From Burkholderia plantarii (GTDB lineage Bacteria; Pseudomonadota; Gammaproteobacteria; Burkholderiales; Burkholderiaceae): a stretch of 64,000 nucleotides of DNA. Below the pieces are notes generated by a model. That model worked only from the letters and a program-made list of their open reading frames with translations. It did no database searches and had not been told where the DNA came from. Below are positions 51,282 through 59,238 of the stretch, one piece after another. The stretch lies in the NCBI RefSeq assembly GCF_001411805.1, contig NZ_CP007213.1:1178001-1242000 (forward strand), in the 5' to 3' direction. Numbering within the stretch: the stretch's first letter is position 1; every line of letters begins with the position of its first letter. The translations under genes and the position numbers were made by a program.

Positions 51282-51926
51282 TCAGGCCGCTTCGGCGAGG
51301 ATCTGCCGGATCGCGCGCTCGAACGCTTCGGCGGGCTGGCCGCCCGTCACCAGATAGCGTTCGTTGAAGATGATCGACGGCACCGAGCTGATGCCGAGCG
51401 CCTGCGATTCGCGCTCGGCCGCGCGCACCTCGTCGGCGTAGGCGCCGCTCGCCAGCACCTCGCGCGCGCGTTCGGCGTCGAGCCCGACGGCCTGCGCGGC
51501 GGCGGCCAGCACTTCCGGATCGTCGGTGCGCCTGCCTTCGCCGTGGTAGGCGCGCAGCAGTTCGAGCTTGAGCGGCAGCTGCTTGCCTTCGAGGCCGGCC
51601 CAGTGCAGCAGGCGATGCGCGTCGAAGGTGTTGTAGATGGCGTCGCGCTTGCCGAACGTGAAGCCCACGCTCGCGCCGCGCTCGCGGATCATGGCCTGCG
51701 ATTCGGCGATCTGCTCGGGCGTGCGGCCATATTTCTTGCCGATGTGTTCGACGATCGATTCCCCCTCCGGCCCCATGTTCGGATTCAGTTCGAACGGATG
51801 CACGCGGATCTGCACGTCGGCCGCGTCGCCCACGCGCTCGAGCGCGATCAGCAGCGAGGACAGGCCGACCGCGCACCACGGGCACGCGATGTCGGACACG
51901 AAATCGATGGTCAACGGTTGAGACAT
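51282..51926 (-). CDS. DsbA-family oxidoreductase (FrnE type)
   Basis: 214 aa with no signal peptide. Thioredoxin fold with an inserted helical domain; active site C15-P-W-C18 in SDIACPWCAVG, and the cis-Pro loop near SSVPSIIFNERY. The FrnE subgroup is cytosolic and linked to polyketide modification or oxidative stress; the exact role is unknown. Divergent from the SMP-30 gene with about 220 bp between, in which no further gene is seen. Confidence 0.9.
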   Translation of the reverse strand: MSQPLTIDFVSDIACPWCAVGLSSLLIALERVGDAADVQIRVHPFELNPNMGPEGESIVEHIGKKYGRTPEQIAESQAMIRERGASVGFTFGKRDAIYNTFDAHRLLHWAGLEGKQLPLKLELLRAYHGEGRRTDDPEVLAAAAQAVGLDAERAREVLASGAYADEVRAAERESQALGISSVPSIIFNERYLVTGGQPAEAFERAIRQILAEAA

Positions 51927-52146
51927 GGTGAAAATCCTGGCGGAATGCGAGAGGCGGACAGGGTAGCGCGAATCGCGCGAGCCTGCTGGCGGCGGCCTGG
52001 GCGCGGCCGTGCCGTGCCGGCCGCCCACTATCTGGGCCGCGCCGTCCGTGTTTTGCGTTTCGCGGCGCGACCGTGTATCAGAGCGGAACGGCGGCTGCCG
52101 CGGCGACGCGGCGGCCGGCCACGAACCGTCACCCGACCGACTACCG

Positions 52147-53118
52147 ATGACCGATACGACCGTTTCCTCCGATCCGACCCGACCCGCCGGCGCGCCGGCC
52201 GCCACCCTCCTGGTCGATGCACGCCACGTGCTCGGCGAATGCGCGACCTGGTGCGGGCTCGCCCGTGCGTTCTACTGGACCGACATCGAGGGCGCGCGGC
52301 TCTGGCGCCACCGCCCCGGCGCGACGCCCGAGACCGAAAGCTGGCCGATGCCCGAACGGCTCGGCTGTTTCGCGCTGACCGACGAGCGCGACGTGCTGGT
52401 GGTCGGGCTCGCGTCGCATCTGGCGCTGTTCGACCTGCGCGACGGCCGCTTCGAGCGCATCGTCGAGGTCGAGCCGGACCAGCGCTCGCGCCTGAACGAC
52501 GGGCGCTGCGACCGCGCCGGCAATCTGGTGTTCGGCATGAAGGACGAGAACGATCCGCTGCAGGCCGCGACGGGTTTCTACCGGCTCAACGCCGACCGTT
52601 CGCTCGAACGGCTCGCGCTGCCGCCCGCGGCGATCGCCAACAGCATCGCGTTCTCGCCCGACGGCACGCGCATGTACTTCTGCGACACGCTCACGCGACA
52701 GATCATGATGTGCGATTACCGCGCCGACGGCCCGGTGGCGAACGTGCGGCCGTTCGTGGCGCTGGCCGACGCGACGGGCGGCCCGGACGGCTCGACCGTC
52801 GATGCCGACGGCGGCCTCTGGAACGCGCAGTGGGGCGGCGCGCGCGTGGTGCGCTACGACGCGAACGGCGTGGAGACGGACCGCATCGCGATTCCCACCG
52901 CGCAGCCGAGCTGCCCGTCGTTCGGCCCGGCGCCCGAGCGCGCCGACGAGCCGGCCGACGGCGCCGAGGGCTGGCGCACGCTCTACGTGACGAGCGCGCG
53001 CGAGGGCCTCGACGGCGACGCGCTCGCCGCCGATCCGCACGCGGGCGGCGTGTTCGTCGCGACCACGGCCTATCGCGGGCTGCCGGAAGCGCGCTTTCCG
53101 CTGCGCGGCGCGCGCTGA
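52147..53118 (+). CDS. SMP-30/gluconolactonase-family protein
   Basis: 323 aa from ATG 52147. Six-bladed beta-propeller with the divalent-metal ligands of the family: Glu in HVLGECATW, Asn in RLNDGRCDRAGN, Asn in IANSIAFSPDG, and Asp in GGPDGSTVDADGGLW. It hydrolyses sugar lactones to the acids. It could supply the aldonic acid used by the 33-39 kb cluster, but it is 13 kb away, so that is only a suggestion. A GC hairpin follows the stop. Confidence 0.9.
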   Translation: MTDTTVSSDPTRPAGAPAATLLVDARHVLGECATWCGLARAFYWTDIEGARLWRHRPGATPETESWPMPERLGCFALTDERDVLVVGLASHLALFDLRDGRFERIVEVEPDQRSRLNDGRCDRAGNLVFGMKDENDPLQAATGFYRLNADRSLERLALPPAAIANSIAFSPDGTRMYFCDTLTRQIMMCDYRADGPVANVRPFVALADATGGPDGSTVDADGGLWNAQWGGARVVRYDANGVETDRIAIPTAQPSCPSFGPAPERADEPADGAEGWRTLYVTSAREGLDGDALAADPHAGGVFVATTAYRGLPEARFPLRGAR

Positions 53119-53127
53119 GCACGGCGT

Positions 53128-53152
53128 GGCCCTCGCGCGTGAGGCGAGGGCC
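53128..53152. terminator. hairpin between convergent genes
   Basis: Stem GGCCCTCGC at 53128-53136 and GCGAGGGCC at 53144-53152 with a 7-base loop, located 10 bp after the SMP-30 stop and 55 bp from the end of the convergent nucleotidyltransferase gene. Confidence 0.65.
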
Positions 53153-53206
53153 GTGACCTGACGGGCAGAGACTAGGCGTGCCCGCGCCGGTTCTCCGCCC
53201 CGCGAT

Positions 53207-54127
53207 CTAGGTTTGTCGACGCGCCGCCGCGAGCCGCTGGCGTAGCAGCGGCAGCGCCACGTCGGTCCAGAACGCCGGCGAAACCATGCCGCTCGACATG
53301 CCGCCGTGCGCGAACGCCGGCACGTGAACGGGCTCCGACAGCGCCAGCGGCTGCCCGGTCAGCCCGGCATAGGCCAAGGCGATGCATGCATCGAGCGCTT
53401 CGTCCGATTCCGGCAGCGGCGTGCCGGCCAGCCGTGCGCGCAGCGCGTCCCACAGATACGGATCGCCGCGCAGCCCCCATCGCGCGGGCGGTGGCGCGAA
53501 CAGCGCGGCAAGGCCACCATGCGTAGTTGCGTGCGCAACCAGATCCTCACGCGTATCGACGTCGCGCAGCACGCCGGGATCGTCCACCTCGATGCGCGCG
53601 ACCGGATGCGCGCCGAGCAGCGCGCGCGCGCCGGCATCGCCGTCGAGCGCGGCGAGCGCCTCGCCATGCACGGCCGCGAAGCCGACCGGATGGCCGCGTC
53701 GGCCGCCGTGATGCGGGGCCGCGATGCTCGCGCGGCCGGACGTGATGGCCTGCGCCACGGCGCGGATCGCGGCCGGATCGATCCACGGCATGTCGCCGAG
53801 CGCGACCAGCCAGCCGCCCGCGTCGCGCGAGGCACGCACGGCGGCGGCGAGGCTCGCGCCCATTCCCTGTATCGCCTCCTCGGCCACCAGCACGCGGCAG
53901 CCCGCGTCGGTCAGATGCGCCGCGAGCCGCCCGGCACCGGGCCGCACCACGGCATGGACCTCCGGCGTCACGGCGAGCAGGTGCCGCGCGGCGGCCACCA
54001 CCACCGGCGTGCCGTCGGGCAGCGCGGCAAGCAGCTTGCTGTCGCGGCCGCTCGGATCGAAGCGGGTGCCGAGGCCGGCGGCGAGCAGCACGCCGACGGG
54101 CGCGGGGGATCGGGCGGGTTCGGACAT
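53207..54127 (-). CDS. MobA/MocA-like nucleotidyltransferase with C-terminal extension
   Basis: 306 aa from ATG 54127. Residues about 12-200 form the GT-A fold of molybdenum-cofactor nucleotidyltransferases: VLLAAGLGTRFDPSG (nucleotide loop), GMGASLAAAVRAS, VALGDMPWIDP with the metal-binding Asp, and GHPVGFAA. The remaining 105 or so residues are an added domain (RWGLRGDPYLWDALRARLAG, then HGGMSSGMVSPAFW) not found in MobA/MocA. The substrate may be molybdopterin cytosine dinucleotide formation for a xanthine-oxidase-type enzyme, none of which lies nearby. Confidence 0.82.
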   Translation of the reverse strand: MSEPARSPAPVGVLLAAGLGTRFDPSGRDSKLLAALPDGTPVVVAAARHLLAVTPEVHAVVRPGAGRLAAHLTDAGCRVLVAEEAIQGMGASLAAAVRASRDAGGWLVALGDMPWIDPAAIRAVAQAITSGRASIAAPHHGGRRGHPVGFAAVHGEALAALDGDAGARALLGAHPVARIEVDDPGVLRDVDTREDLVAHATTHGGLAALFAPPPARWGLRGDPYLWDALRARLAGTPLPESDEALDACIALAYAGLTGQPLALSEPVHVPAFAHGGMSSGMVSPAFWTDVALPLLRQRLAAARRQT

Positions 54128-54243
54128 CCGGGGAATCGGGAGCGGAAGGTGAGGGCGATTGTGCGATCGGCCGGGGCGAATCGCAAGCGAGCAGCGGGGC
54201 AGGACGAGCGATGCAAGCGGCGATGGATGAACCCCGCGCCGGC

Positions 54244-54879
54244 TCAACCGCCGGCGGCCTCGCCGCATGCATAGCGAGCGAGGAACATGTCTGCCGCCGA
54301 TTCGGCGAGCCGCGTGCGCGCTTCGCCATCCACGGCCGGCTGCCCCATCGCCACCTGCGGCCAGAACGCGAACGATTTCACGAGCCCCTGCAACTGCTGC
54401 GCGGCGAACGGCGGATCGTCGGTGGCGAGGCGCCCGGCGGCGGCGGCCTCGCGAATCCAGACGGTCAGGTCCTCCTCGCGCTCGCCGAGCCGCGCCACCA
54501 TCTCCCTCGCCCGTTCGGGCGAATGCATCGCGGCCGAGATCGCGATGCGCACCAGCGCCAGGAACGTCTCGTCGCTGAGCAGCCGCAGCTTGCGCAGCAG
54601 CAGGTCGATCAGCTGGCCGCGCAGCGGCGCGTCGGGCCGATAGGCGGGCGCGTCGCCGGCGCGCGTCGAATCCCACAACCGCTGCAGGATCGCCGCGAAC
54701 AGCGCCTCCTTGCTCGGGAAGTGGTTGTAGACGGTCCGCTTCGACACCTGCGCGCTGGCCGCGATGCGGTCCATGCTGGTCGCGTCGTAGCCGGCCGACA
54801 GGAATTCGTCGATCGCCGCGCCGACGATCGACGCGCGTTTCCGGTCGGTCAGCCGGGTGGGGGCAGCGTGGGAGTCCAT
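54244..54879 (-). CDS. TetR-family transcriptional regulator
   Basis: 211 aa. Residues about 12-60 are the TetR helix-turn-helix (IVGAAIDEFLSAGYDATSMDRIAASAQVSKRTVYNHF-type block). The C-terminal domain is of the AefR/TetR_C_7 kind (HSPERAREMVARLGER). It is divergent from an MBL-fold hydrolase gene, with 83 bp between that is strikingly AT-rich (54890-54950) for this genome and contains loosely symmetric GTTTACTTTTC/GAAAACAAAC, a probable operator. It likely represses itself and the hydrolase. Confidence 0.9.
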   Translation of the reverse strand: MDSHAAPTRLTDRKRASIVGAAIDEFLSAGYDATSMDRIAASAQVSKRTVYNHFPSKEALFAAILQRLWDSTRAGDAPAYRPDAPLRGQLIDLLLRKLRLLSDETFLALVRIAISAAMHSPERAREMVARLGEREEDLTVWIREAAAAGRLATDDPPFAAQQLQGLVKSFAFWPQVAMGQPAVDGEARTRLAESAADMFLARYACGEAAGG

Positions 54880-54962
54880 CGGCGAATTTTACACCGCGTG
54901 GTTTACTTTTCTCGAAAACAAACTACACTAACAAGTCTACTTTTTTGTATCGGACCGATTCG

Positions 54963-56087
54963 ATGACTTCCCTGACCCGCTGGTTCAGCCGCATGCTCGG
55001 CATGGCCGCCGCGCGGCGCTCGCAGACGTGGGCGGCGGCGTCGCCGCAGCACGACGGCGAGCGCTTCCGCAACGTGCGGCCGCGCCCGGCGGAGGGAGCC
55101 GGCAAGATGCTGTCGATCGCCTGGAACGTGCTCGTCAACAAGCCGGGCGGCACGGCGCCGGCCGCCGCGCTGCCGGTGGACGCGCTGACGCGCGCCGAAC
55201 TCGAGGCCGCGCCCGATCGCAGCCTGTTCCGGCTCGGCCACTCGACCATGCTGCTGAAGCTGCGCGGCCGCTTCTGGCTGACCGATCCGGTGTTCGCCGA
55301 GCGCGCCTCGCCGTTCCGGCGGTTCGGCCCGAAGCGCTTCCACGCGCCGCCGATCGCGCTGGCGGACCTGCCGCCGCTGGCCGGCGTGATCCTCTCGCAC
55401 GATCACTACGATCACCTCGACCGCGAGACGGTGCTGGCGCTCGCGGCCACCACCGGCGTGTTCCTCACGCCGCTCGGTGTGGGCGAGCGGCTGATCGAAT
55501 GGGGCATCGACGCGGCGAAGGTCCGCCAGTTCGACTGGTGGCAGGGCACCGAACTCGACGGCATCGCGTTCACGGCCACGCCCGCGCAGCATTTCTCGGG
55601 GCGCAGCCTGTTCGACGGCGATCGCACGCTGTGGGCGTCGTGGACCATTGTCGACGGCGACCTGCGCGTGTTCTTCAGCGGCGACACCGGCTATTTCGAC
55701 GGCTTCCGCGAGATCGGCGAGCGTCTCGGCCCATTCGACGTGACGCTGCTGGAGACGGGCGCCTACGACGCGCAATGGCCCTACGTCCACATGCAGCCCG
55801 AGCAGACCGTGCAGGCCCACGTGGACCTGCGCGGCCGCTGGCTCGTGCCGGTCCACAACGGCACGTTCGATCTGGCGATGCACCGCTGGCAAGAGCCGTT
55901 CGAGCGCGTGTTCGGGCTCGCCGCCGCGCGCGGGATTGCGCTCGCCACGCCGCGCATGGGCGAGCGGCTCGATCTGCAGGCGCCGCATCGCGGCGAACGC
56001 TGGTGGCGCGCCGTGGCCGACGCGCCGGTGAAGCCCGCGCGCCCGCGCGGCTGGCGCTGCGGCCGCGAGGACGCGTCGGGGGCCTGA
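54963..56087 (+). CDS. MBL-fold metal-dependent hydrolase (RomA/NAPE-PLD type)
   Basis: 374 aa from ATG 54963. Metallo-beta-lactamase fold: HSTML substrate strand, zinc ligands in SHDHYDHLD, further His in ATPAQHFSGR, Asp in FSGDTGYFDG, and His in PVHNGTF. An N-terminal tail of about 95 residues precedes the domain and carries no clear signal. This subgroup includes outer-membrane-related RomA proteins and N-acyl-phosphatidylethanolamine phospholipase D. Controlled by the divergent TetR. The substrate, perhaps a lipid phosphodiester, is inferred from family only. Confidence 0.88.
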   Translation: MTSLTRWFSRMLGMAAARRSQTWAAASPQHDGERFRNVRPRPAEGAGKMLSIAWNVLVNKPGGTAPAAALPVDALTRAELEAAPDRSLFRLGHSTMLLKLRGRFWLTDPVFAERASPFRRFGPKRFHAPPIALADLPPLAGVILSHDHYDHLDRETVLALAATTGVFLTPLGVGERLIEWGIDAAKVRQFDWWQGTELDGIAFTATPAQHFSGRSLFDGDRTLWASWTIVDGDLRVFFSGDTGYFDGFREIGERLGPFDVTLLETGAYDAQWPYVHMQPEQTVQAHVDLRGRWLVPVHNGTFDLAMHRWQEPFERVFGLAAARGIALATPRMGERLDLQAPHRGERWWRAVADAPVKPARPRGWRCGREDASGA

Positions 56088-56241
56088 GGCCGCCTTGCCT
56101 CGATCGGTGGCGGGGCCGGGCGGGGCGATCCGGTTGGCGTGAACGAACGGCGACGCGTCTCAAGCCGTCGGCGATACCTGATCGCTCCTGCTTCGTTCGC
56201 GTTTGATCTGGACTCCGGATCTTTTCGCCAGCCCGCACTCG

Positions 56242-57246
56242 CTACCGTTCTTCCCGCCGATACCGTTTCCGGTACTCGGCCGGCGTGACCCCGACGTGCT
56301 TCGAGAACGCGCGGCGCAGCACGTCGGCGTTCGCGAAGCCGCATTTGGCGGCCACCTGCTTGGGCGTGTCGCCGGCCGTCTCGATCAGCTCGCGCGCCGC
56401 GTTCACGCGCGCCAGCTCGACCCACGCGGCGGGCGTGACGCCGACCTCGGCATGGAACAGCCGCGCGAAGTGGCGCGGGCTCAGCCCGGTGCGTCCGGCC
56501 AGATTCGTCACGCTGTGATCGAGCCCCGGCTGCGCGGCCACCCAGCGCTGCACGTCCTGCAGCACCGAGCGGCCGGCCGGCTGCGTCTGGCCGTTGCGGC
56601 TGAACTGCAGCTGCCCGCCCGGGCGCTTGAAGAACATCACGAGCTGGCTCGCCACGCGCTTCGCGATCTCGCGGCCAAGATCCTCCTCCACCAGCGCGAG
56701 CGCCAGATCGAGCCCGGCCGTCACGCCGGCCGCGGTGCGCAGCCGGCCGTCGCGCACGTAGAGCGCGTCGGCCTCGATCGTCGCGCTCGGGCAGCGCTGG
56801 GCCAGCGCCGCCACCGAGGCCCAGTGCGTGGTCGCGCGCCGCCCGTCCAGCAGCCCCGCGTCGGCCAGCACCAGCGCGCCGGTGCAGACCGAGCCGAAGC
56901 GCCGGCACTGCCGTACCGCCTCGCGCAGCCAGGCCGGCACCGCGGCCGGCACGCCCGTGCCGCCGGCCTGATTCGCGGCGGCGATGCCGGGCGCGCCCGC
57001 GACGAGCAGCGTATGCAGCTCGGGCAGCGCCTGCCCGACCACGCCCACCACCCCGTCCGGCACGAGCCGCACCCCCGACGAACTGACGATGTAGCCCGGC
57101 TCGCAGGCCAGCACGAGCAGCCGGTACGCCTCGCGGCCCGCCTCGATATTTGCCTGCGCGAACACGTCGAGCGGCCCGCTCACGTCGAGCAGCTGCACGC
57201 CCGGCACGGCCAGGATCGCGATGGTTCTGACGCTCGTCCTGCTCAT
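56242..57246 (-). CDS. GlxA-type AraC-family regulator with DJ-1/PfpI domain
   Basis: 334 aa. Residues about 8-190 form a DJ-1/PfpI (class I glutamine amidotransferase-like) sensor domain with the nucleophile-elbow cysteine in GSVCTGALVLADAGLL. The C-terminal 110 residues hold two AraC helix-turn-helix motifs (VTNLAGRTGLSPRHFARLFHAEVG, and KQVAAKCGFANADVLRRAFSKHVGVTPAEYRKR). It is divergent from an HD-domain gene, and an inverted repeat lies between them. It probably activates that gene in response to a small molecule. Confidence 0.92.
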   Translation of the reverse strand: MSRTSVRTIAILAVPGVQLLDVSGPLDVFAQANIEAGREAYRLLVLACEPGYIVSSSGVRLVPDGVVGVVGQALPELHTLLVAGAPGIAAANQAGGTGVPAAVPAWLREAVRQCRRFGSVCTGALVLADAGLLDGRRATTHWASVAALAQRCPSATIEADALYVRDGRLRTAAGVTAGLDLALALVEEDLGREIAKRVASQLVMFFKRPGGQLQFSRNGQTQPAGRSVLQDVQRWVAAQPGLDHSVTNLAGRTGLSPRHFARLFHAEVGVTPAAWVELARVNAARELIETAGDTPKQVAAKCGFANADVLRRAFSKHVGVTPAEYRKRYRREER

Positions 57247-57332
57247 GGAAATCCCCTTGTCAATCCTCTTGTCGATGCGCTGGCCGGCGCGGTTCGCGCG
57301 CGGTCCGGGTGCCCTGTCCGAATGGTACGCGA

Positions 57333-57371
57333 TTTGGCAGAAATTGGCGCATCACATCGATTGATGCCAAA
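57333..57371. promoter_or_regulatory. inverted repeat in the AraC/HD divergent promoter
   Basis: Outer arms TTTGGCA (57333-57339) and TGCCAAA (57365-57371), with an inner interrupted palindrome TTGGCGCATCA...TGATGCCAA. It lies 50-90 bp from both starts, a suitable site for the AraC-type regulator. Confidence 0.5.
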
Positions 57372-57419
57372 CCCCGCGAGCGCGAGAATGAATCCCGAAG
57401 TCCTTACCAGGAGAAGATC

Positions 57420-58061
57420 ATGAGTGTCGACATTGGCGGCATCGCCGTCCCCGACAGCCGTCTCGCGCGGGAAATCACCGAATTCGTGCGCGATACCGAG
57501 AGCCCGCTGCTGTTTCATCATTCGAGCCGCGTGTTCTATTTCGGCGCGATGGCCGGCCGCAAGCGCGGCCTGAAGTTCGATCCCGAGCTGCTCTATGCGG
57601 GCGCGATGTTCCATGACGTCGGGCTGATGCCGTCGCACAGCAGCGCGCACGAGCGCTTCGAGGTGGACGGCGCGAACGCGGCGCGCGAGTTCCTGCGCCA
57701 GCGCGGCATCGCGCAGCACGACATCGATCTGGTGTGGACCGCGATCGCGCTGCACACCACGCCGGGCATTCCGCAGCACATGCATCCGGTGGTCGCGCTG
57801 GTGACGGCCGGCGTGGAGATGGACGTGCTCGGCCTGACCTATCACGAGTACGACGACCACGAGCGCGAGGCCGTCACGCACGCCCATCCGCGCCCCGAAC
57901 ATTTCAAGGAAGACATCATCCAGGCGTTCTACGACGGCATCCGCCACAAGCCCGACACCACGTTCGGCAACGTGAAGGCCGACGTGATCGCCGACAAGGA
58001 GCCGCATTTCCATGCCGGCAACTTCTGCTCGGTGATTCGCTGCTCGGCCTGGAAGGGTTGA
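57420..58061 (+). CDS. HD-domain phosphohydrolase-like protein
   Basis: 213 aa from ATG 57420 (AGGAGA box). HD motif: SSRVFYFGAM with His near residue 37, MFHDVGL with His65-Asp66, HSSAHERFEVDGA, and IALHTTPG. It resembles the cyanamide-hydratase/HD subgroup, which hydrates nitriles or cleaves small phosphate compounds; the substrate is unknown. Paired with the divergent GlxA-type regulator. Confidence 0.88.
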   Translation: MSVDIGGIAVPDSRLAREITEFVRDTESPLLFHHSSRVFYFGAMAGRKRGLKFDPELLYAGAMFHDVGLMPSHSSAHERFEVDGANAAREFLRQRGIAQHDIDLVWTAIALHTTPGIPQHMHPVVALVTAGVEMDVLGLTYHEYDDHEREAVTHAHPRPEHFKEDIIQAFYDGIRHKPDTTFGNVKADVIADKEPHFHAGNFCSVIRCSAWKG

Positions 58062-58076
58062 GCGCGGCGCGCGTGT

Positions 58077-58586
58077 TCAGTGATGCCCGGCCCAGCGCAG
58101 CCGGCGGCTGCGGGTGGCGAGGTTGACGCGGTCGGAGACGAGTTCGGCGAGCAGCCGCAGCGTGTCGCGCTGCGGCTGCACGAGGCGCCGCGGCTTCAGG
58201 TCGAGCACGCACGGCGCGCCGAGCGCGTAACCCTCGTAGTCGCGCAGCGTGGCGCCGGCGTAGAAGCGCAGGCCGGGGGCGCCCGCCACCAGCGGGTTGG
58301 CCGCGAAGCGCGGGTCCGCGGCGGCGTCTTCCACCACCAGCGGCTCCGGCTGCCGGATCGTGTGATTGCAGAACGCCCAGGCACGCGGCGTCTCGGGCGG
58401 CAGCGGCAGCCCGTGGCGCGCCTTGAACCATTGCCGGTGGCGCGTGAGCAGCGTGAGCAGCGCGATCGGCGTATCGAACAGCCGGGCGGTCAGCGCGGCG
58501 TCGGCGTCCAACGCCTCGTGCGCGGGCGTGTCCGCGAGCTGGCTGCGCGCCACGGCGTGCAGCCGCGCGGCTTCGTCGTGCGGCAC
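58077..58586 (-). CDS. stand-alone GAF-domain protein
   Basis: 169 aa if started at GTG 58586; the frame stays open to 58655, but that part is antisense to a chemoreceptor relic. It is one GAF domain of the redox/phytochrome-like class: FDTPIALLTLLTRHRQWFKARHGL, TPRAWAFCNHTI, LVVEDAAADPRFAANPLV, LRFYAGATLRDYEGYALGAPCVLD. Such domains normally precede GGDEF or kinase output domains, and here nothing follows. It may be a free sensor or the remainder of a larger protein. Convergent with the HD gene (15 bp apart). Confidence 0.75.
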   Translation of the reverse strand: MPHDEAARLHAVARSQLADTPAHEALDADAALTARLFDTPIALLTLLTRHRQWFKARHGLPLPPETPRAWAFCNHTIRQPEPLVVEDAAADPRFAANPLVAGAPGLRFYAGATLRDYEGYALGAPCVLDLKPRRLVQPQRDTLRLLAELVSDRVNLATRSRRLRWAGHH

Positions 58587-58619
58587 CGGGTGGTCGGGCG
58601 GCGTTGCCCCGACGGCGCC

Positions 58620-58871
58620 GGCCAGGCGAACCGCGTCAGCGAGAAGATGGGCCACGTGCGCGAGGCGATCCGCCGCGTCGCCGACATCGTCGCCGAGATC
58701 TCGGCGGCCTCCGACGAGCCGGCGCGCGGTATTGAGCAGATCAATCAGGCCGTCACGCAGATGGATGCGCTCACGCAGCAGAACGCGGCGCTCGTCGAGC
58801 AGGCCGCGGCGGCCGCGCAGTCGCTCGACGAACAGCCGGCGGCGCTCGGCGACGCGGGGTGTTCCGCCTGA
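58620..58871 (+). pseudogene. methyl-accepting chemotaxis protein, C-terminal relic
   Basis: Plus-strand reading VREAIRRVADIVAEISAAS, then GIEQINQAVTQMDALTQQNAALVEQAAAAAQSL, is the last signalling/adaptation helix of a methyl-accepting chemoreceptor. It ends at TGA 58869-58871, with no start or sensory part upstream; the upstream DNA is the GAF gene on the other strand. The hairpin at 58971 is probably its old terminator. Non-functional. Confidence 0.85.
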
Positions 58872-59238
58872 CGGGCGGCAACATGAACGCGGGGTACGCG
58901 ACGGTCACGGCATCGCGCTCGCTCGCGCCGGCCGCCGCGTGATCGCAGGCCGACGATCGGAATCAGGACACGCCGGGCTTCGCGTCCGGCGTTTTCGTTT
59001 GGCAAGGGGCAGGGCGAGGGCGAGTGGTGGCGCGATATGGGCGACCGGCGCCGGCGAACCTGCTTTCGCGGGGTGTCAGGCGGTGCCAGGTGTGGCCACG
59101 CGGCGCCGGCCATCGTCGCGCGCGTGACGATCGATTGCCTGCGAGGCCGCGCGCAGCGGATCGACGGCTCATGCGTTCGATGCAGGCGTGTCGGCCGGCC
59201 TGCGCCGCTTCATCCGCATGGTGCGACCGGCGCGTCCG
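58872..59238. terminator. non-coding gap with terminator hairpin
   Basis: Between the chemoreceptor relic and the end of lhr. At 58971-58999 the stem CGCCGG / CCGGCG with a short loop is followed by GTTTTCGTTT, a good intrinsic terminator for plus-strand transcription. Otherwise no gene is seen; overlapping frames are shadows. Confidence 0.6.
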
